Source: Halobaculum halobium (GTDB taxonomy: Archaea > Halobacteriota > Halobacteria > Halobacteriales > Haloferacaceae). From it: 64,000 bases of DNA. The translations under genes were made by a program, and so were the position numbers. Under the pieces are notes generated by a model. It saw nothing but the letters and a program-made list of their open reading frames with translations, ran no database searches and was not told where the DNA came from. The stretch's first letter is position 1; the number at the start of each line of letters is the position of its first letter. Positions 20,701 through 29,065 of this stretch are shown here, in pieces. Location: assembly GCF_030127145.1 (NCBI RefSeq), contig NZ_CP126160.1, forward strand, positions 103,062-167,061, given 5' to 3'.

Positions 20701-21612
20701 TTCATCAGCGACTCGACGACCGAGGACGCGTCGACGTCGACCACCCAGGTCGAGACGGACAGCGACCCAGATGCAGACGAGTCAGGGATAAGCCCCCTGT
20801 TCGGGCAGGCCACCGAGACGGACAAGGAGTCAGCTGCTGACCAAGCAGCGGGGCCGGAGAACGGGGCAACACCCGTTCAGGAAAGTAGCGTGCCCGTCCC
20901 CGATGACGAACTCCAACAACGCGGGCTCAGCCGTGACGACGTCCGATTCCTGAATCGGGTCCTCGACGTGATGAACCGAGAGGACGACGAGTACACGCTA
21001 CTGGACAGGATGAGCCAGCTTCAGGACGAATACGACGACCTCCATGTGGAGCGGCTCACGGAACAGGACCTCCTGGAAGCGGACTCCGCGGCGGGGCGCA
21101 AGTACTACACCGTCCTCCCAGACGGTCGAGACCTCCTCGGGAGAGAATTGAAGGCGGGGCCAGGAGCGGGCGATCTCGGCGAGAAAACGCCGCATAAGGT
21201 TGGCGTCCGGCTCCTCGAGCTGTGGCTCCAGCAGCGGGACGACGTCGGTCGCGTGGGGCCGTACTACGAAACCGAAGACGGCACGGTACTGGACGTGGCC
21301 GGCTTCGACGAGGACGGCGAGCTTGTCTGGGCCGGCGAAGCAGAGCTCGCGAGTAACAACCGGCACGCCCCGGTCGAGGATTACGACAAACTCAGCGCGG
21401 TGGACGCCGACGCAATCTGGGCCTTCAACAATCGCGAGACGGCGCTCGACGTCCTGGATAGCCTTGCCGACGCCGATCGGATCGGCGAGCGGGTCAGCGG
21501 GCGGGCGGCACGGTCGTTCGCGACCATCAGAGACGCTGTCGACGAGTTCGATGCTGCGGGCCTGACCACCGTTCGGGGCTTCAAAAATCTCGACCAAGAA
21601 CTCAACCAATGA
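17791..21612 (+). CDS. VirD4/TraD-like coupling ATPase with C-terminal nuclease-like extension
   Basis: 1273 residues. The ATPase core has Walker A (STGGGKSKA, about 506-513) and Walker B (NLIIEEAAPV, about 775), with DLGDLRPEAQRAITLLLLSNL between them, as in type IV coupling proteins that load DNA into the secretion channel. A long acidic, disordered stretch (about 900-1020) follows. The last 240 residues then form a separate unit: a winged-helix-like part (LSRDDVRFLNRVLDVM, YTVLPDGRDLL), and a segment DVAGFDEDGELVWAGEAEL that fits the D...ExE core of PD-(D/E)XK folds. The first eight bases overlap virB4. The coupling role is well supported; the nuclease fold is inference. Confidence 0.85.
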   Translation: MAEYLRVTPTSERLDPESIPRVLDSLHKLTTPGSSGLGAKLNPLHSETPPRFEFIAISDGPDDPVEFFYGADAHLDTLEKRLRSIYPATFDIERVDVDVAARLIQPVEFTPQEFVDHYEAGRLQYEFDPAEQYDIDEESVDSEAAEADPVVDGGSATTSVPDHHVTVGGSALELAPPDALPDDEEERRAIEKPTMTPTGTILARPAQDAVSPLGVRWCGSASRKQDWMTSLTPFTAEETNGDLSSVDEPGAALASLIDHLMEATAPTAFQVVFQRRASWQSDSEVRKEDLVDGRDTFFQEVVGSLLEVEEQRSDQDDRQLSEAVEKRIEYIDAKNAKRSFTVNIRAVGVPTDTIRDDLDGRMDSLLPVFDPLDGPFYEVEGQRLRDSGFREKTKEKKARAALQRLLNRELTTGRGKTRPELVLCGTELANFVLVPSSEQLTVEGTRGTRAEQQSRNPLPWPNPDLIQQFQDGMAIGYALDENGEPRPDPIRIPPDLLPTHYGRFASTGGGKSKAIINDALSLRESTGGPVVLVDPKGDGMCENYLRCHYERFGGLDDVYHFRVPETIPAFSFFDIRPALEAGRNREDAIQDKVDHFHDILRMIMGREQYGQAFVANEILSYLIKALFDEEYGSDVFGLDDLFAAALRMQRDQTIPPVSADNQNIEESLTRHFAKDNHQFQVSMDAVGNRLDKLKEDAHLRRIFSHVPKQNDAGEYVDNRFDFREFLDEDATIIFDLGDLRPEAQRAITLLLLSNLWDAVQVRRRDDQTDYEKLTNLIIEEAAPVASTKLVSEQLLPQGRSFGLSMGLVMQFPEQVRNRNERAYDEVLNNIKTKLIGNISIERDLAESLAHEDLSPTELRNRINTLPSGEWIAQLPSPSFGETGPPPFSLKPLPIAPGHPESDQPLTESQEDHFESVSRPRMVERTQAQYGLTEPTESNTTPEETGWGSSGAETTGSAADGDAATDPTQSAFISDSTTEDASTSTTQVETDSDPDADESGISPLFGQATETDKESAADQAAGPENGATPVQESSVPVPDDELQQRGLSRDDVRFLNRVLDVMNREDDEYTLLDRMSQLQDEYDDLHVERLTEQDLLEADSAAGRKYYTVLPDGRDLLGRELKAGPGAGDLGEKTPHKVGVRLLELWLQQRDDVGRVGPYYETEDGTVLDVAGFDEDGELVWAGEAELASNNRHAPVEDYDKLSAVDADAIWAFNNRETALDVLDSLADADRIGERVSGRAARSFATIRDAVDEFDAAGLTTVRGFKNLDQELNQ

Positions 21613-22493
21613 CCTGGCGACAGGCGACCCGCGAGGAGATTTACGCCTACTACGCCGAGGAGTTCCCCCGCTATCTGGACGACCTGCCGGAATTCATCAC
21701 GGCGAACGGTCCGAAACAGTACGCCATCGCCTTCCGAGAGTCCCACCCGGTTCGCAAAGACGAGGTACCGGCCAAGGACTTCATCCGGCGGGATACGTGG
21801 CAGACAGATCCGTCGGGGTACCGAACGACATCCGAGTTCAACGACTTCGAGGACGTCGTCGACTTCATTCGACACCCCGCTCGCAACGACCCGCTGGGGC
21901 GGAGCAAGTTCGCGCTTGCTGATCCGGAGGTGCTGGAACAACCGGACCCACGTCCCGACGCCGTCTACTACGCGCTGGATCACTGGGAACGACCCTGGGT
22001 CCTCCTCGTCGACATCGACGCGAAAGAGATCGCCCGAGACCGAGCGGACGAGATGGTGTCGGCGGCCGTCGATGATCAGGACGACGATGCGCTCCTCGAC
22101 GCAGCGGGTATCCTCGACGCCGCTCCCGAGGGGTATCCGTACGACTTCGAAGACGTCGACCGCGCCATCGAGTACGGGTTCGAGGTGCGCGACATCTTCG
22201 AGGACGATTTCGACGCCGAGGAGACGATGGTCGTCTACAGCGGGCAGGGTGTCCACGTCTACCTGCTGGATACCGACCCGGCGCACCGATACGACGAGCA
22301 GAGTCGCGAAGTGTTGAACGACCTCCTCCTAGAGACGTACGACATCCCGATCGATCCCGTCGTGACGGCCGACCGCCGGCGTGTCGCTCGCCTGCCCTAC
22401 TCGCTGCACGCCGACGTCTGTAGCATCGTTCAACCAATCGAGAGTCCGGCGTTCGACGTTCGGTCGGCGACACCCGAGGTGATCGACGAATGA
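21609..22493 (+). CDS. Archaeo-eukaryotic primase small-subunit-like protein
   Basis: 294 residues. The three primase motifs are readable: the metal-binding LLVDIDAKE (about 133-141), the nucleotide-binding VYSGQGVHVYLLD (about 208-220), and DPVVTADRRRVARLPYSLH near 255. These match PriS-type primases, which make RNA or DNA primers. It overlaps the coupling protein and the next gene by ATGA, so it is made with the transfer machinery and could prime the complementary strand of transferred ssDNA. It is probably distinct from the chromosomal PriS because of its context. Confidence 0.8.
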   Translation: MTWRQATREEIYAYYAEEFPRYLDDLPEFITANGPKQYAIAFRESHPVRKDEVPAKDFIRRDTWQTDPSGYRTTSEFNDFEDVVDFIRHPARNDPLGRSKFALADPEVLEQPDPRPDAVYYALDHWERPWVLLVDIDAKEIARDRADEMVSAAVDDQDDDALLDAAGILDAAPEGYPYDFEDVDRAIEYGFEVRDIFEDDFDAEETMVVYSGQGVHVYLLDTDPAHRYDEQSREVLNDLLLETYDIPIDPVVTADRRRVARLPYSLHADVCSIVQPIESPAFDVRSATPEVIDE

Positions 22494-24016
22494 GTCCGAG
22501 TACCCCCACCGACGACGAGGACATGGCGTATCGGGTTGCGGCACTCCCGCTGGAGTACGGTGAGACCCGCATCAACCAGCTGTTTACGCGTGGCTACAAC
22601 CGATACGTCGTCGACGGCGAGGACCAACCAGAGGACCTCGTGAACGACGTCGAGCGGTTCGGGACGGCGGCGTTCAAAGAGCAGGTCCGTGTCGACGCCG
22701 CCGAAGAGCCGTTCGTCGACGAACCGGGGACGCTCGCCGTGCTCGCGACGCTGAGTGCGATCTGTGTGAAAGAAAACCCGAAGTTCGAGCACGCGTCACC
22801 ACGGAACATTCAGGTACTCTACGACATCCGAGAGCTGTACGTCAACAATCTCGCCTCCCTCATTCGGGCCCACGGCGATGGGTCGCTCCAACAGGACATC
22901 GCCGACGTGCTGTACAGCAAGGAGCCCGGTGAAGATGGCCCGCATCCGGGTCGGGTCTGTACGGGCATCACAGAGATGCCGGAGTTCGGGGAGGGCCTGT
23001 ACCTCGAAATCCCGATGGCGGCGGCGTCACGCAAATGTCTCGTTCGAGCGGAGGGCGAGTCATCGACGGGGAGTGACGATGGCGGGGAGATACTGACGCG
23101 AGTGAAGGACAACAACCTGTACGTCCCGGTCGGTGATTTCGACAGCAAGTATCGGGACTACGCTGAGCGGGCATTCAAGAAGCTCCTGCGGGTGCAAGAA
23201 GACGGACTCTCCGACGACCAGCTATCGTGGCTGACCACGAACGAGTCGGCGATTACGGAGCGGATCGACCGCTTCCTCGAGACCGGCCATCACGAGCGAA
23301 TCTGGCGGAACTGGGGCCGTGGAGAACGGACGATTCGCGTCCTCCGGCGGGCCCTGAGTGACGCGCCCAATGACGTGGCGCAAAAGGGTGAGTTCCACAC
23401 GGCGAAAGAGCTCTATCGAGCGGTTACGGCGTACGATGCCGAGGATGACTGGGAATCCTCAGTAACAGACTGGATATCGAGTCCGAGCAGTCTCGCGAAG
23501 ACGCTGGCCGACCACGAGTCCCACTCGGCCGTCACGATCGACCGCGACGGGCGCGTCAATACGTACCGAATCGGGCGAGCCGGAACCGGCGCCGAACAGA
23601 TCGAAGTGCGAGAGATCGAGGACCTCTTCGAACTCCCCTGTATGGTGAATATGGAGGAGCGACTACACGAGAAGAAGCCCGTCCGGAAGGACCTCTATAA
23701 CTTCGCGCGGATGGTGATGTGGCTGCCGCATTACCAAGACAGCAGCCTCGACGAGATCGTCGCGGACCTCAAGGACGTCTTCTCCCGGTGGCCGTGGTAC
23801 GACGAGCAGGAGACCGAGTACCAGGTTCGTTACGAATTCTCGAACACGATCGACGGCGACACGCCGTTGCCGATGAACTGCGATAACGACGATCTACAGC
23901 GCTACTGTATCGGCCAGGACCAGTGTCCCTACTCGATCTGGGGCAGCCTCCCGTTCCCGGATGAGATGTACGAGCAGGTTGAGGAGGAGTCCGCCGGCCC
24001 CACTGAGCAATTCTGA
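22490..24016 (+). CDS. Primase-associated protein, PriL-like C terminus
   Basis: 508 residues, last gene of the operon and overlapping the primase gene. The N-terminal half is helical. The C-terminal end has clustered cysteines (MNCDNDDLQRYCIGQDQCPYSIWG), like the Fe-S region of archaeal/eukaryotic primase large subunits, near residues 462-480. A partnership with the preceding PriS-like protein is likely. I could not find the fourth cysteine of a classical PriL cluster with confidence; C180 or C386 may serve. Confidence 0.6.
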   Translation: MSPSTPTDDEDMAYRVAALPLEYGETRINQLFTRGYNRYVVDGEDQPEDLVNDVERFGTAAFKEQVRVDAAEEPFVDEPGTLAVLATLSAICVKENPKFEHASPRNIQVLYDIRELYVNNLASLIRAHGDGSLQQDIADVLYSKEPGEDGPHPGRVCTGITEMPEFGEGLYLEIPMAAASRKCLVRAEGESSTGSDDGGEILTRVKDNNLYVPVGDFDSKYRDYAERAFKKLLRVQEDGLSDDQLSWLTTNESAITERIDRFLETGHHERIWRNWGRGERTIRVLRRALSDAPNDVAQKGEFHTAKELYRAVTAYDAEDDWESSVTDWISSPSSLAKTLADHESHSAVTIDRDGRVNTYRIGRAGTGAEQIEVREIEDLFELPCMVNMEERLHEKKPVRKDLYNFARMVMWLPHYQDSSLDEIVADLKDVFSRWPWYDEQETEYQVRYEFSNTIDGDTPLPMNCDNDDLQRYCIGQDQCPYSIWGSLPFPDEMYEQVEEESAGPTEQF

Positions 24017-24116
24017 TTCAGAGAGTGGGATATGGCAGCAGTCTATCGTTGGCTTCGCACCGGTATAGTCCTATAATCATACAGTCGATGATAGAAACAC
24101 TACCCTCAGCAACAAC

Positions 24117-25889
24117 TTATGACGATTGGATCAGCTCGTCCAATTCATCCACAATCCACCCACCAGTAGCCCCCTTTGCAACAATTTCGTGACGAACTCC
24201 ATCGTTGTACACTAACTCTAGCTCCCGGTGATATTCCGGCCCAAAGCGCCCCTCAATCATCGCCTCCAGACGCCGTAACATGAACTCACTATACTTCCAC
24301 GGCAATGATCCCTCTTCATACTCTCTCAAGTCGCTACACCTCGTGAATAGGATTTCCGTGATATACTTCTTGAACTGGTGTGGAATCTCTTCAGTCGTCA
24401 GAATCTCTTGGTGACACGACAACATAATCTCTACTGCCGACTTAGGAATGGTTCCACCTCGATCTCGCCGATACGATTCTAGCGCTATGAATTCGTCAAA
24501 GTCACCATCCTCATCCTTCACATCATACTCGTCGTTTTTAACCAGCTGCTCCATAATCCGGAGTAAATCTCCCATGTTACTGATCATCTCATACATTAAT
24601 CGGGAGTAGTCGTTCGGCCATTCGCTATCTGGATCAGTTTCCTCCGTATTCTCGTAGTTCTCGCACATTAGGCGCGTCATCGATTCGTAATAATACAACC
24701 ACATATGCCAGTCAATTCGCTGGTAGAACGCCTCACGCACCATAATATCAAAGAAACTGATGGCGATGAAGAGCGGGTCGTTAAACACGTAGTCCTTCGA
24801 GCGATTCACGGATGTCAACCGCTGAGCGTTGTACTTATCGTAGTCCTTCGTTCCCTGATCGCGCAGCATCTCTTTGGCCGTATCCCCGACCGGCTTGTAC
24901 GCATCTAATTCCTCAGCACGAGAGCAATCCGAGAACAACGCATGCAACAACCGATTATCGGGATCAACTCGATATCGGTAGATCCCGTCCATCGACATAT
25001 TATTCGAGATTTCTTGATACAGCAAGCTGTTTTCTTCTCGAAGGAGCGTTGTGAGGTACTGGTGCGTAACGTCTCGACGCCGAAACCCGTCGAGGTCGGT
25101 GTCTAAGATGATGTCAATCCCGAGCCCAGGGTCAAGAATTGGGTGTTTAGCGCCGAATTCAGGGTCCAACAGCAGAGTTTCTGTGTAACTGGAGGCGCCT
25201 TCTGCCGAGTCTGCAAGCCGGTACCGTAGCGCTGCGAGGTAGTATGTTGCTTGCCGACGCTTCAGTTCAAAGCTGTCTCGTACACGCTCACGAGCAGTTT
25301 GCTCTGCGTTATCTTCCTCTACATATTTGATCAAAGGCGAAGAGTCATCGAGTTCTTCTGCTTCTTCTTCAGTCTCGATAAGGGTGTGTGTGACTGTAAT
25401 ATCGATGTCTCGCCATTGTTGTTCACTCGGTGGAGTGGGTTTCTTCGGGTGGTCGATAAGGGGTGTATAGTTGTCCCGAAGCACTTCCACGAGCGTAGCG
25501 TATTCGCCCCGGTTGTAGAGGTCTCGAAGTGTGGATAAGAGCATTTGTTCGTTGCGAATACGCACGCTTTTGCTTAGGAAGACTCCGAGGAATATGCCCA
25601 TGATCGTGATGGCCGCAGCTAACTGGATGAATTCGATTTCGAGAGCAGTGATTTCGATAGGGGATTGTGTGTAAGAGGTAGTCAGGCTCCAAAGTGTGGT
25701 ATTGTCGGTGTTCTGTAAGTAGATGCTTCCGGCGTAGCTCGCTAGAACGGTCAGTCCGAGAGCTGTGAGAAGGGCTGCAAAAGGTTTGTTCCAGAGTGTA
25801 TAGGTAACTCGGAGCTGTCGATAACGCGGTAGAACGCTGTAGATGGCGACAATGGTGGCGAAAAGTGTGAATATAAATAATTCCGCCAT
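24117..25889 (-). CDS. Large membrane-anchored protein of unknown function
   Basis: 590 residues. Three N-terminal transmembrane helices (about 3-20, 38-56 and 88-108) are followed by a 480-residue cytoplasmic, mainly helical region with no motif I recognise. Codon use is clearly less GC-rich than in the transfer operon, suggesting a different origin. It converges on the operon across a 100-base gap and diverges from the gene at 26550 across a 660-base gap. Membrane-helix-plus-helical-domain proteins of this kind are common in defence islands, but I cannot name a system. Confidence 0.65.
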   Translation of the reverse strand: MAELFIFTLFATIVAIYSVLPRYRQLRVTYTLWNKPFAALLTALGLTVLASYAGSIYLQNTDNTTLWSLTTSYTQSPIEITALEIEFIQLAAAITIMGIFLGVFLSKSVRIRNEQMLLSTLRDLYNRGEYATLVEVLRDNYTPLIDHPKKPTPPSEQQWRDIDITVTHTLIETEEEAEELDDSSPLIKYVEEDNAEQTARERVRDSFELKRRQATYYLAALRYRLADSAEGASSYTETLLLDPEFGAKHPILDPGLGIDIILDTDLDGFRRRDVTHQYLTTLLREENSLLYQEISNNMSMDGIYRYRVDPDNRLLHALFSDCSRAEELDAYKPVGDTAKEMLRDQGTKDYDKYNAQRLTSVNRSKDYVFNDPLFIAISFFDIMVREAFYQRIDWHMWLYYYESMTRLMCENYENTEETDPDSEWPNDYSRLMYEMISNMGDLLRIMEQLVKNDEYDVKDEDGDFDEFIALESYRRDRGGTIPKSAVEIMLSCHQEILTTEEIPHQFKKYITEILFTRCSDLREYEEGSLPWKYSEFMLRRLEAMIEGRFGPEYHRELELVYNDGVRHEIVAKGATGGWIVDELDELIQSS

Positions 25890-26549
25890 TTTCCAGGGAG
25901 TGGTTCTCGAGGTTTATTAACTGTAAGTATTTGCACAGCCGTCTATCCAGCGACAATCAGATGGAACATCAAGCAAGATACGCGCCCCGTGTTCAGCACG
26001 TCAGCTGAAACCCATCAAAACAGATGAATTATAAGAATTTCCTAGGTAGTAGAAACAGATCCACTATAACCCCGTCGAGCAATTGTCAGCGTCTGACACA
26101 GCCGAAATCGAGGGAATCGGGGATATTCCACAATTCGAAGTGCCGAGTCGGAGGGTTTTGAGAGGTTCAGTCCAGGTGAAGCAACGGTTCCAAGTTATCC
26201 AGATACGGCCGTAATCACCTTCGTTACCCTGCCGTCGAGCAATTTTTGAGATTACGGCATTACTCCGGAACTCGTCGAGGTATCTTCTACCGCCTCAAAT
26301 CGGCCCGACGGGGTTCTTCTTCGATTTGAGGGCGTCATATTGTCTTGCATATCGCGGTTTTCGTCCAAAGAAAGAGGCGATATGCAGTGTGCGAAGGCCG
26401 CCGGCTCTCTCAGGCCGAGGGGCCCATCACAGGGGTAGCGGAATTACGGAATTATCAGATTTAGCGCATTGGTTGACAGGGTGCGTTTCGGTGGTGTCTG
26501 TTGCCCCCGCGAGGGGGTGGCGGGGCGCATCACGTGCCCCCGATAGACG
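25890..26549. other. Dyad-rich non-coding region
   Basis: No gene is seen in these 660 bases. The direct repeat CCGTCGAGCAATT occurs at 26072 and 26232. There is a dyad CGCCTCAAATCG/CGATTTGAGGGCG at 26291-26334, a perfect 10-base dyad TGCATATCGC/GCGATATGCA at 26346-26386, and a palindrome-like ATACGGCCGTAAT near 26204. The region must hold promoters for both divergent neighbours. The density of dyads also fits a replication, partition or transfer site, without proof. Confidence 0.5.
26502..26529 (+). promoter_or_regulatory. T-tract/GC-hairpin leader module 2
   Basis: TGCCCCCG and CGGGGCGCA arms flank a loop with GAGGGGGTGG, 20 bases before the ATG at 26550. A weaker T-rich tract (TGTCTGTTG) precedes it. 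Confidence 0.55.
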
Positions 26550-26990
26550 ATGGCTTCGGAACAACGCAGCAGGGAACGAGCAGCGGATCATGCAGGAACT
26601 ACCTCCGACGATGAGGCGCCGTGGGCGGACCTCGAGATGGCGGTTCCGACCGACCGGGATCACGCGTCGGTCGTCGCCCTCGTGGAGTGTGCCCTCGTCG
26701 AGCTCACACACGAGGCTGTGGGCGCCGTCTTCGTCTCCCGCCAGTTCGGGCGGTCGACGCGGACGCAGTACGTCGCTGCCGACGACGTCGGCGAGCAGTT
26801 CCAGAAACGGCACTTCGACGACCGGCTTGGCTGGCACGAGACCACTGTCCCTCGACGAACCGTTCGCGACGAGCTCATCACCCAGCTCACGCGGTCGGCC
26901 TCAACGCCGGCAGAGGGGGCAGGTGAGAGAGCAGCCAGCGAGCCAGACACCTTCGTCGTGAAGCCAGTTCGAGAGCTCCGAACGCCGTAG
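26550..26990 (+). CDS. Hypothetical acidic protein
   Basis: 146 residues, soluble, with an Arg/Glu-rich first 20 residues and a compact central domain (VVALVECALVELTHEAVGAVFVSRQFG). No motif is recognised. It stands alone behind leader module 2 and is followed nine bases later by inverted repeat copy 2. Codon use is GC-rich like the rest of the element. Confidence 0.6.
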   Translation: MASEQRSRERAADHAGTTSDDEAPWADLEMAVPTDRDHASVVALVECALVELTHEAVGAVFVSRQFGRSTRTQYVAADDVGEQFQKRHFDDRLGWHETTVPRRTVRDELITQLTRSASTPAEGAGERAASEPDTFVVKPVRELRTP

Positions 26991-26998
26991 CAGCAGCC

Positions 26999-27040
26999 TT
27001 AACCAACACGCGGAACCGATACCGGCACAGTGTTGGTTAA
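26999..27040. repeat. TTAACCAACA inverted repeat, copy 2
   Basis: Perfect arms TTAACCAACA (26999-27008) and TGTTGGTTAA (27031-27040) with a 22-base spacer. It starts nine bases after a stop codon and lies 131 bases before the next gene. Confidence 0.75.
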
Positions 27041-27171
27041 CGCTGGGGCTGGATCCACTCCCTCGCCCCCACCCACCGCCCGACTCCTCGAGTGAGTGAA
27101 TCCTGGCGACCGGTCGGCTCGAATGGCCGTCGCGACGGGTTTTATCGGGCCACTATTCGTCGAGAGCGAGT

Positions 27172-27717
27172 ATGGTCGTCGTCGAGGAGCTCACCAAACT
27201 GAGCGAACGCCGTACCCAAACCTCGTCCGAGGCGTTTCCGGATGATTCGTTGGCGTCGATTCGGTCGGCTGTCGAGGCCGTCCCAGCAAGCGTCTTCGAC
27301 GGCTCGACGAAACACACAGAGGTCGGTGGGTTCGATGCCGCGATCGCCGACGGGCTCTCGCAGTACGAGTACGAAGGGGACGCCACCGGCGGCTACAACC
27401 CGAACTGCAAGCTCTGGTCGCATCAGGGGTTTAACTACAGCGTCGACCTCTACGACGCCGACGCCCGCATCGCCATCGAGGTCGAGAAGAGCAAGCGGAA
27501 GAACGTCAGCGACGACCTCCTGAAGTTCCAAAAGGGGTACCGCACCCAGAAGGACGGCCGGCCGAAGATCGAGTTCGGCTGTCTGGTGGTGCCGGTGAAC
27601 TATCTCGGCCGGCATAACCTCTACCAGCATAGCCTGACCAAGCTCGACTTCATGAAGGGCGTCCTGTTCATCGACGACGTCGCCGTCATCGGCTATCGCG
27701 ACCCCAGACCGGACTGA
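27172..27717 (+). CDS. Probable PD-(D/E)XK-fold endonuclease
   Basis: 181 residues. The core VDLYDADARIAIEVEKSK gives an acidic D92, then E103 and E105 with K106, in the strand pattern of PD-(D/E)XK nucleases of the BglII-like branch. A Lys/Arg-rich helix and KFQKGYRTQ follow. A TATA-like TTTTAT lies 32 bases before the ATG, so the message is probably leaderless. No methylase gene is adjacent, so a stand-alone nuclease (perhaps acting on modified or foreign DNA) is more likely than a classical restriction pair. Function is inference. Confidence 0.6.
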   Translation: MVVVEELTKLSERRTQTSSEAFPDDSLASIRSAVEAVPASVFDGSTKHTEVGGFDAAIADGLSQYEYEGDATGGYNPNCKLWSHQGFNYSVDLYDADARIAIEVEKSKRKNVSDDLLKFQKGYRTQKDGRPKIEFGCLVVPVNYLGRHNLYQHSLTKLDFMKGVLFIDDVAVIGYRDPRPD

Positions 27718-27790
27718 AGCTGTCCGTCTTGACTGTTTATCGGCGCCGGAAGGCGTGCAGCGCGCGACAGTGTGCGCTGCGTGACTCACC

Positions 27791-28081
27791 ATGCCTGGTC
27801 CCGATCCGCACGACGACACGAGTCGCGACTACGAACGGTTCGAGAAAGAACAGCTCGCCCAGGACCGCGACGCCACCAGCGTCGACACGGCGGACATCGA
27901 CGACACGACGGCCCAGCGCCTGGTCAGCGACCTCGTCGACGCGGACGTCGTCACTCCGGTTCCTGAAGACCAAGTTCTGGTTCACGAGCCGAGCGGCACC
28001 ACGTTCGACTCGATGACACAGCTGGCCGTCTTCCACCGTGGCTGGACGGCCGGCCGCGACGCCGACGGGGAGGGCGAGTGA
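27791..28081 (+). CDS. Small acidic hypothetical protein
   Basis: 96 residues with a disordered acidic N terminus and a short C-terminal domain (VLVHEPSGTTFDSMTQLAVFHRGW). Its stop overlaps the ATG of the next gene (TGATG), indicating co-translation. No family recognised; such genes are frequent on haloarchaeal plasmids. Confidence 0.65.
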   Translation: MPGPDPHDDTSRDYERFEKEQLAQDRDATSVDTADIDDTTAQRLVSDLVDADVVTPVPEDQVLVHEPSGTTFDSMTQLAVFHRGWTAGRDADGEGE

Positions 28082-28416
28082 TGCAGCAAACCCTCGTTGG
28101 CTGTGCGTTCTGCGACGCACCGCCTGGTACCGAGACTGGCGAGGCGCATACTTGGGGGCAGGACGAACGGGTCACCCACCCGATCTGCGTCGACTGCGCG
28201 ATTCAGACGGAGCCGGATCCCGACGAGCGCGATCACGTCGCCTGTGACGGCTGTGGGCTGGTCGTCGACACGCTCGCAGCGCTCACGCGGTTCCGGGTCG
28301 AACTCGGGCATCTAGAAGGCCCGGTACAGCTGTGCGCCCGCTGTAGTCCGGGCGGGCTCGCGACGTACTGGACGCGCGACCTCGAGGAGCATCTCGTCGC
28401 AACGCCGCCGGAGTGA
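28081..28416 (+). CDS. Multi-CxxC zinc-binding protein
   Basis: 111 residues with four CxxC pairs: CAFC, CVDC, CDGC and CARC, enough for two zinc sites. The pairs are spaced as two ribbon-like modules joined by an acidic linker. The ATG at 28081 is preferred to the GTG one codon earlier. It shares an operon with the preceding gene. Nucleic-acid binding is plausible but not shown. Confidence 0.7.
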   Translation: MQQTLVGCAFCDAPPGTETGEAHTWGQDERVTHPICVDCAIQTEPDPDERDHVACDGCGLVVDTLAALTRFRVELGHLEGPVQLCARCSPGGLATYWTRDLEEHLVATPPE

Positions 28417-28465
28417 CCCAAACACTCTTTACTGATTCGCTGTAAACTGTAATCAAGAACGGATC

Positions 28466-29065
28466 GTGTCACGCACCTCAAACTGCGCCGACGGCGACAT
28501 CGTCCAGGACTTCCTCTCGGTCGCGGATCTCCTCGAAGAGCCACAGCTGGCTCAGCTGTACGCGTACCTCGCTCGGGAGGGCGAGGCGACCGTCCAAGAC
28601 GTAATGGACGACCTCGAGCTCGCCCAGGGGACCGCCTACAGTTACGTCAACCGGCTCGTCGACGCCGGCGTCGTCGACGTCACCGACGACGAGCAGCCAC
28701 GCCGGTACGCCGCCCGGGAGATCGACCTGACCGTGACGACGGCCGCCGGTGACCGCGAGTACACGATCACGCCGGCGCTCATCGACGCCGTCGGCCGCCG
28801 CGAGACGGACGCCGACATCGACACCTACATCGACCGCCACGGCGTCGCCGGCCTCGCGACCGCGCTCACCTACGCGGTCGCCCGCGAGCGCGGCGAGGTG
28901 ACCCACCGGCTGATGGCGGAGGATCTGGACATCTCGCCGTTGGCTGCGGAGATGATCCTCCAGGCGCTCCGGCCCGTCGTCCACGAGCACTACGACATCG
29001 AGGAGTCAGGGACGGGACTCGACGAGTTGGACATCGACGACGGCGACGGCGCTGACGACGCGTGA
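28466..29065 (+). CDS. Winged-helix regulator, likely antitoxin partner of the PIN protein
   Basis: 199 residues from a GTG. The first 80 residues form a winged helix (LYAYLAREGEATVQDVMDDL, then GTAYSYVNRLVDAGVV). The second part has a further helical domain and an acidic tail. A TATA-like GTAAAC about 25 bases upstream suggests a leaderless message. Its last bases overlap the start of the PIN-domain gene, the usual arrangement of a toxin-antitoxin operon. Confidence 0.7.
   Translation: MSRTSNCADGDIVQDFLSVADLLEEPQLAQLYAYLAREGEATVQDVMDDLELAQGTAYSYVNRLVDAGVVDVTDDEQPRRYAAREIDLTVTTAAGDREYTITPALIDAVGRRETDADIDTYIDRHGVAGLATALTYAVARERGEVTHRLMAEDLDISPLAAEMILQALRPVVHEHYDIEESGTGLDELDIDDGDGADDA

Noticed and set aside
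17791..21612. Relaxase domain in the transfer operon
   Set aside because: I searched for a HUH motif or a clear tyrosine relaxase motif near the ATPase genes and saw none; only a nuclease-like C terminus is proposed.
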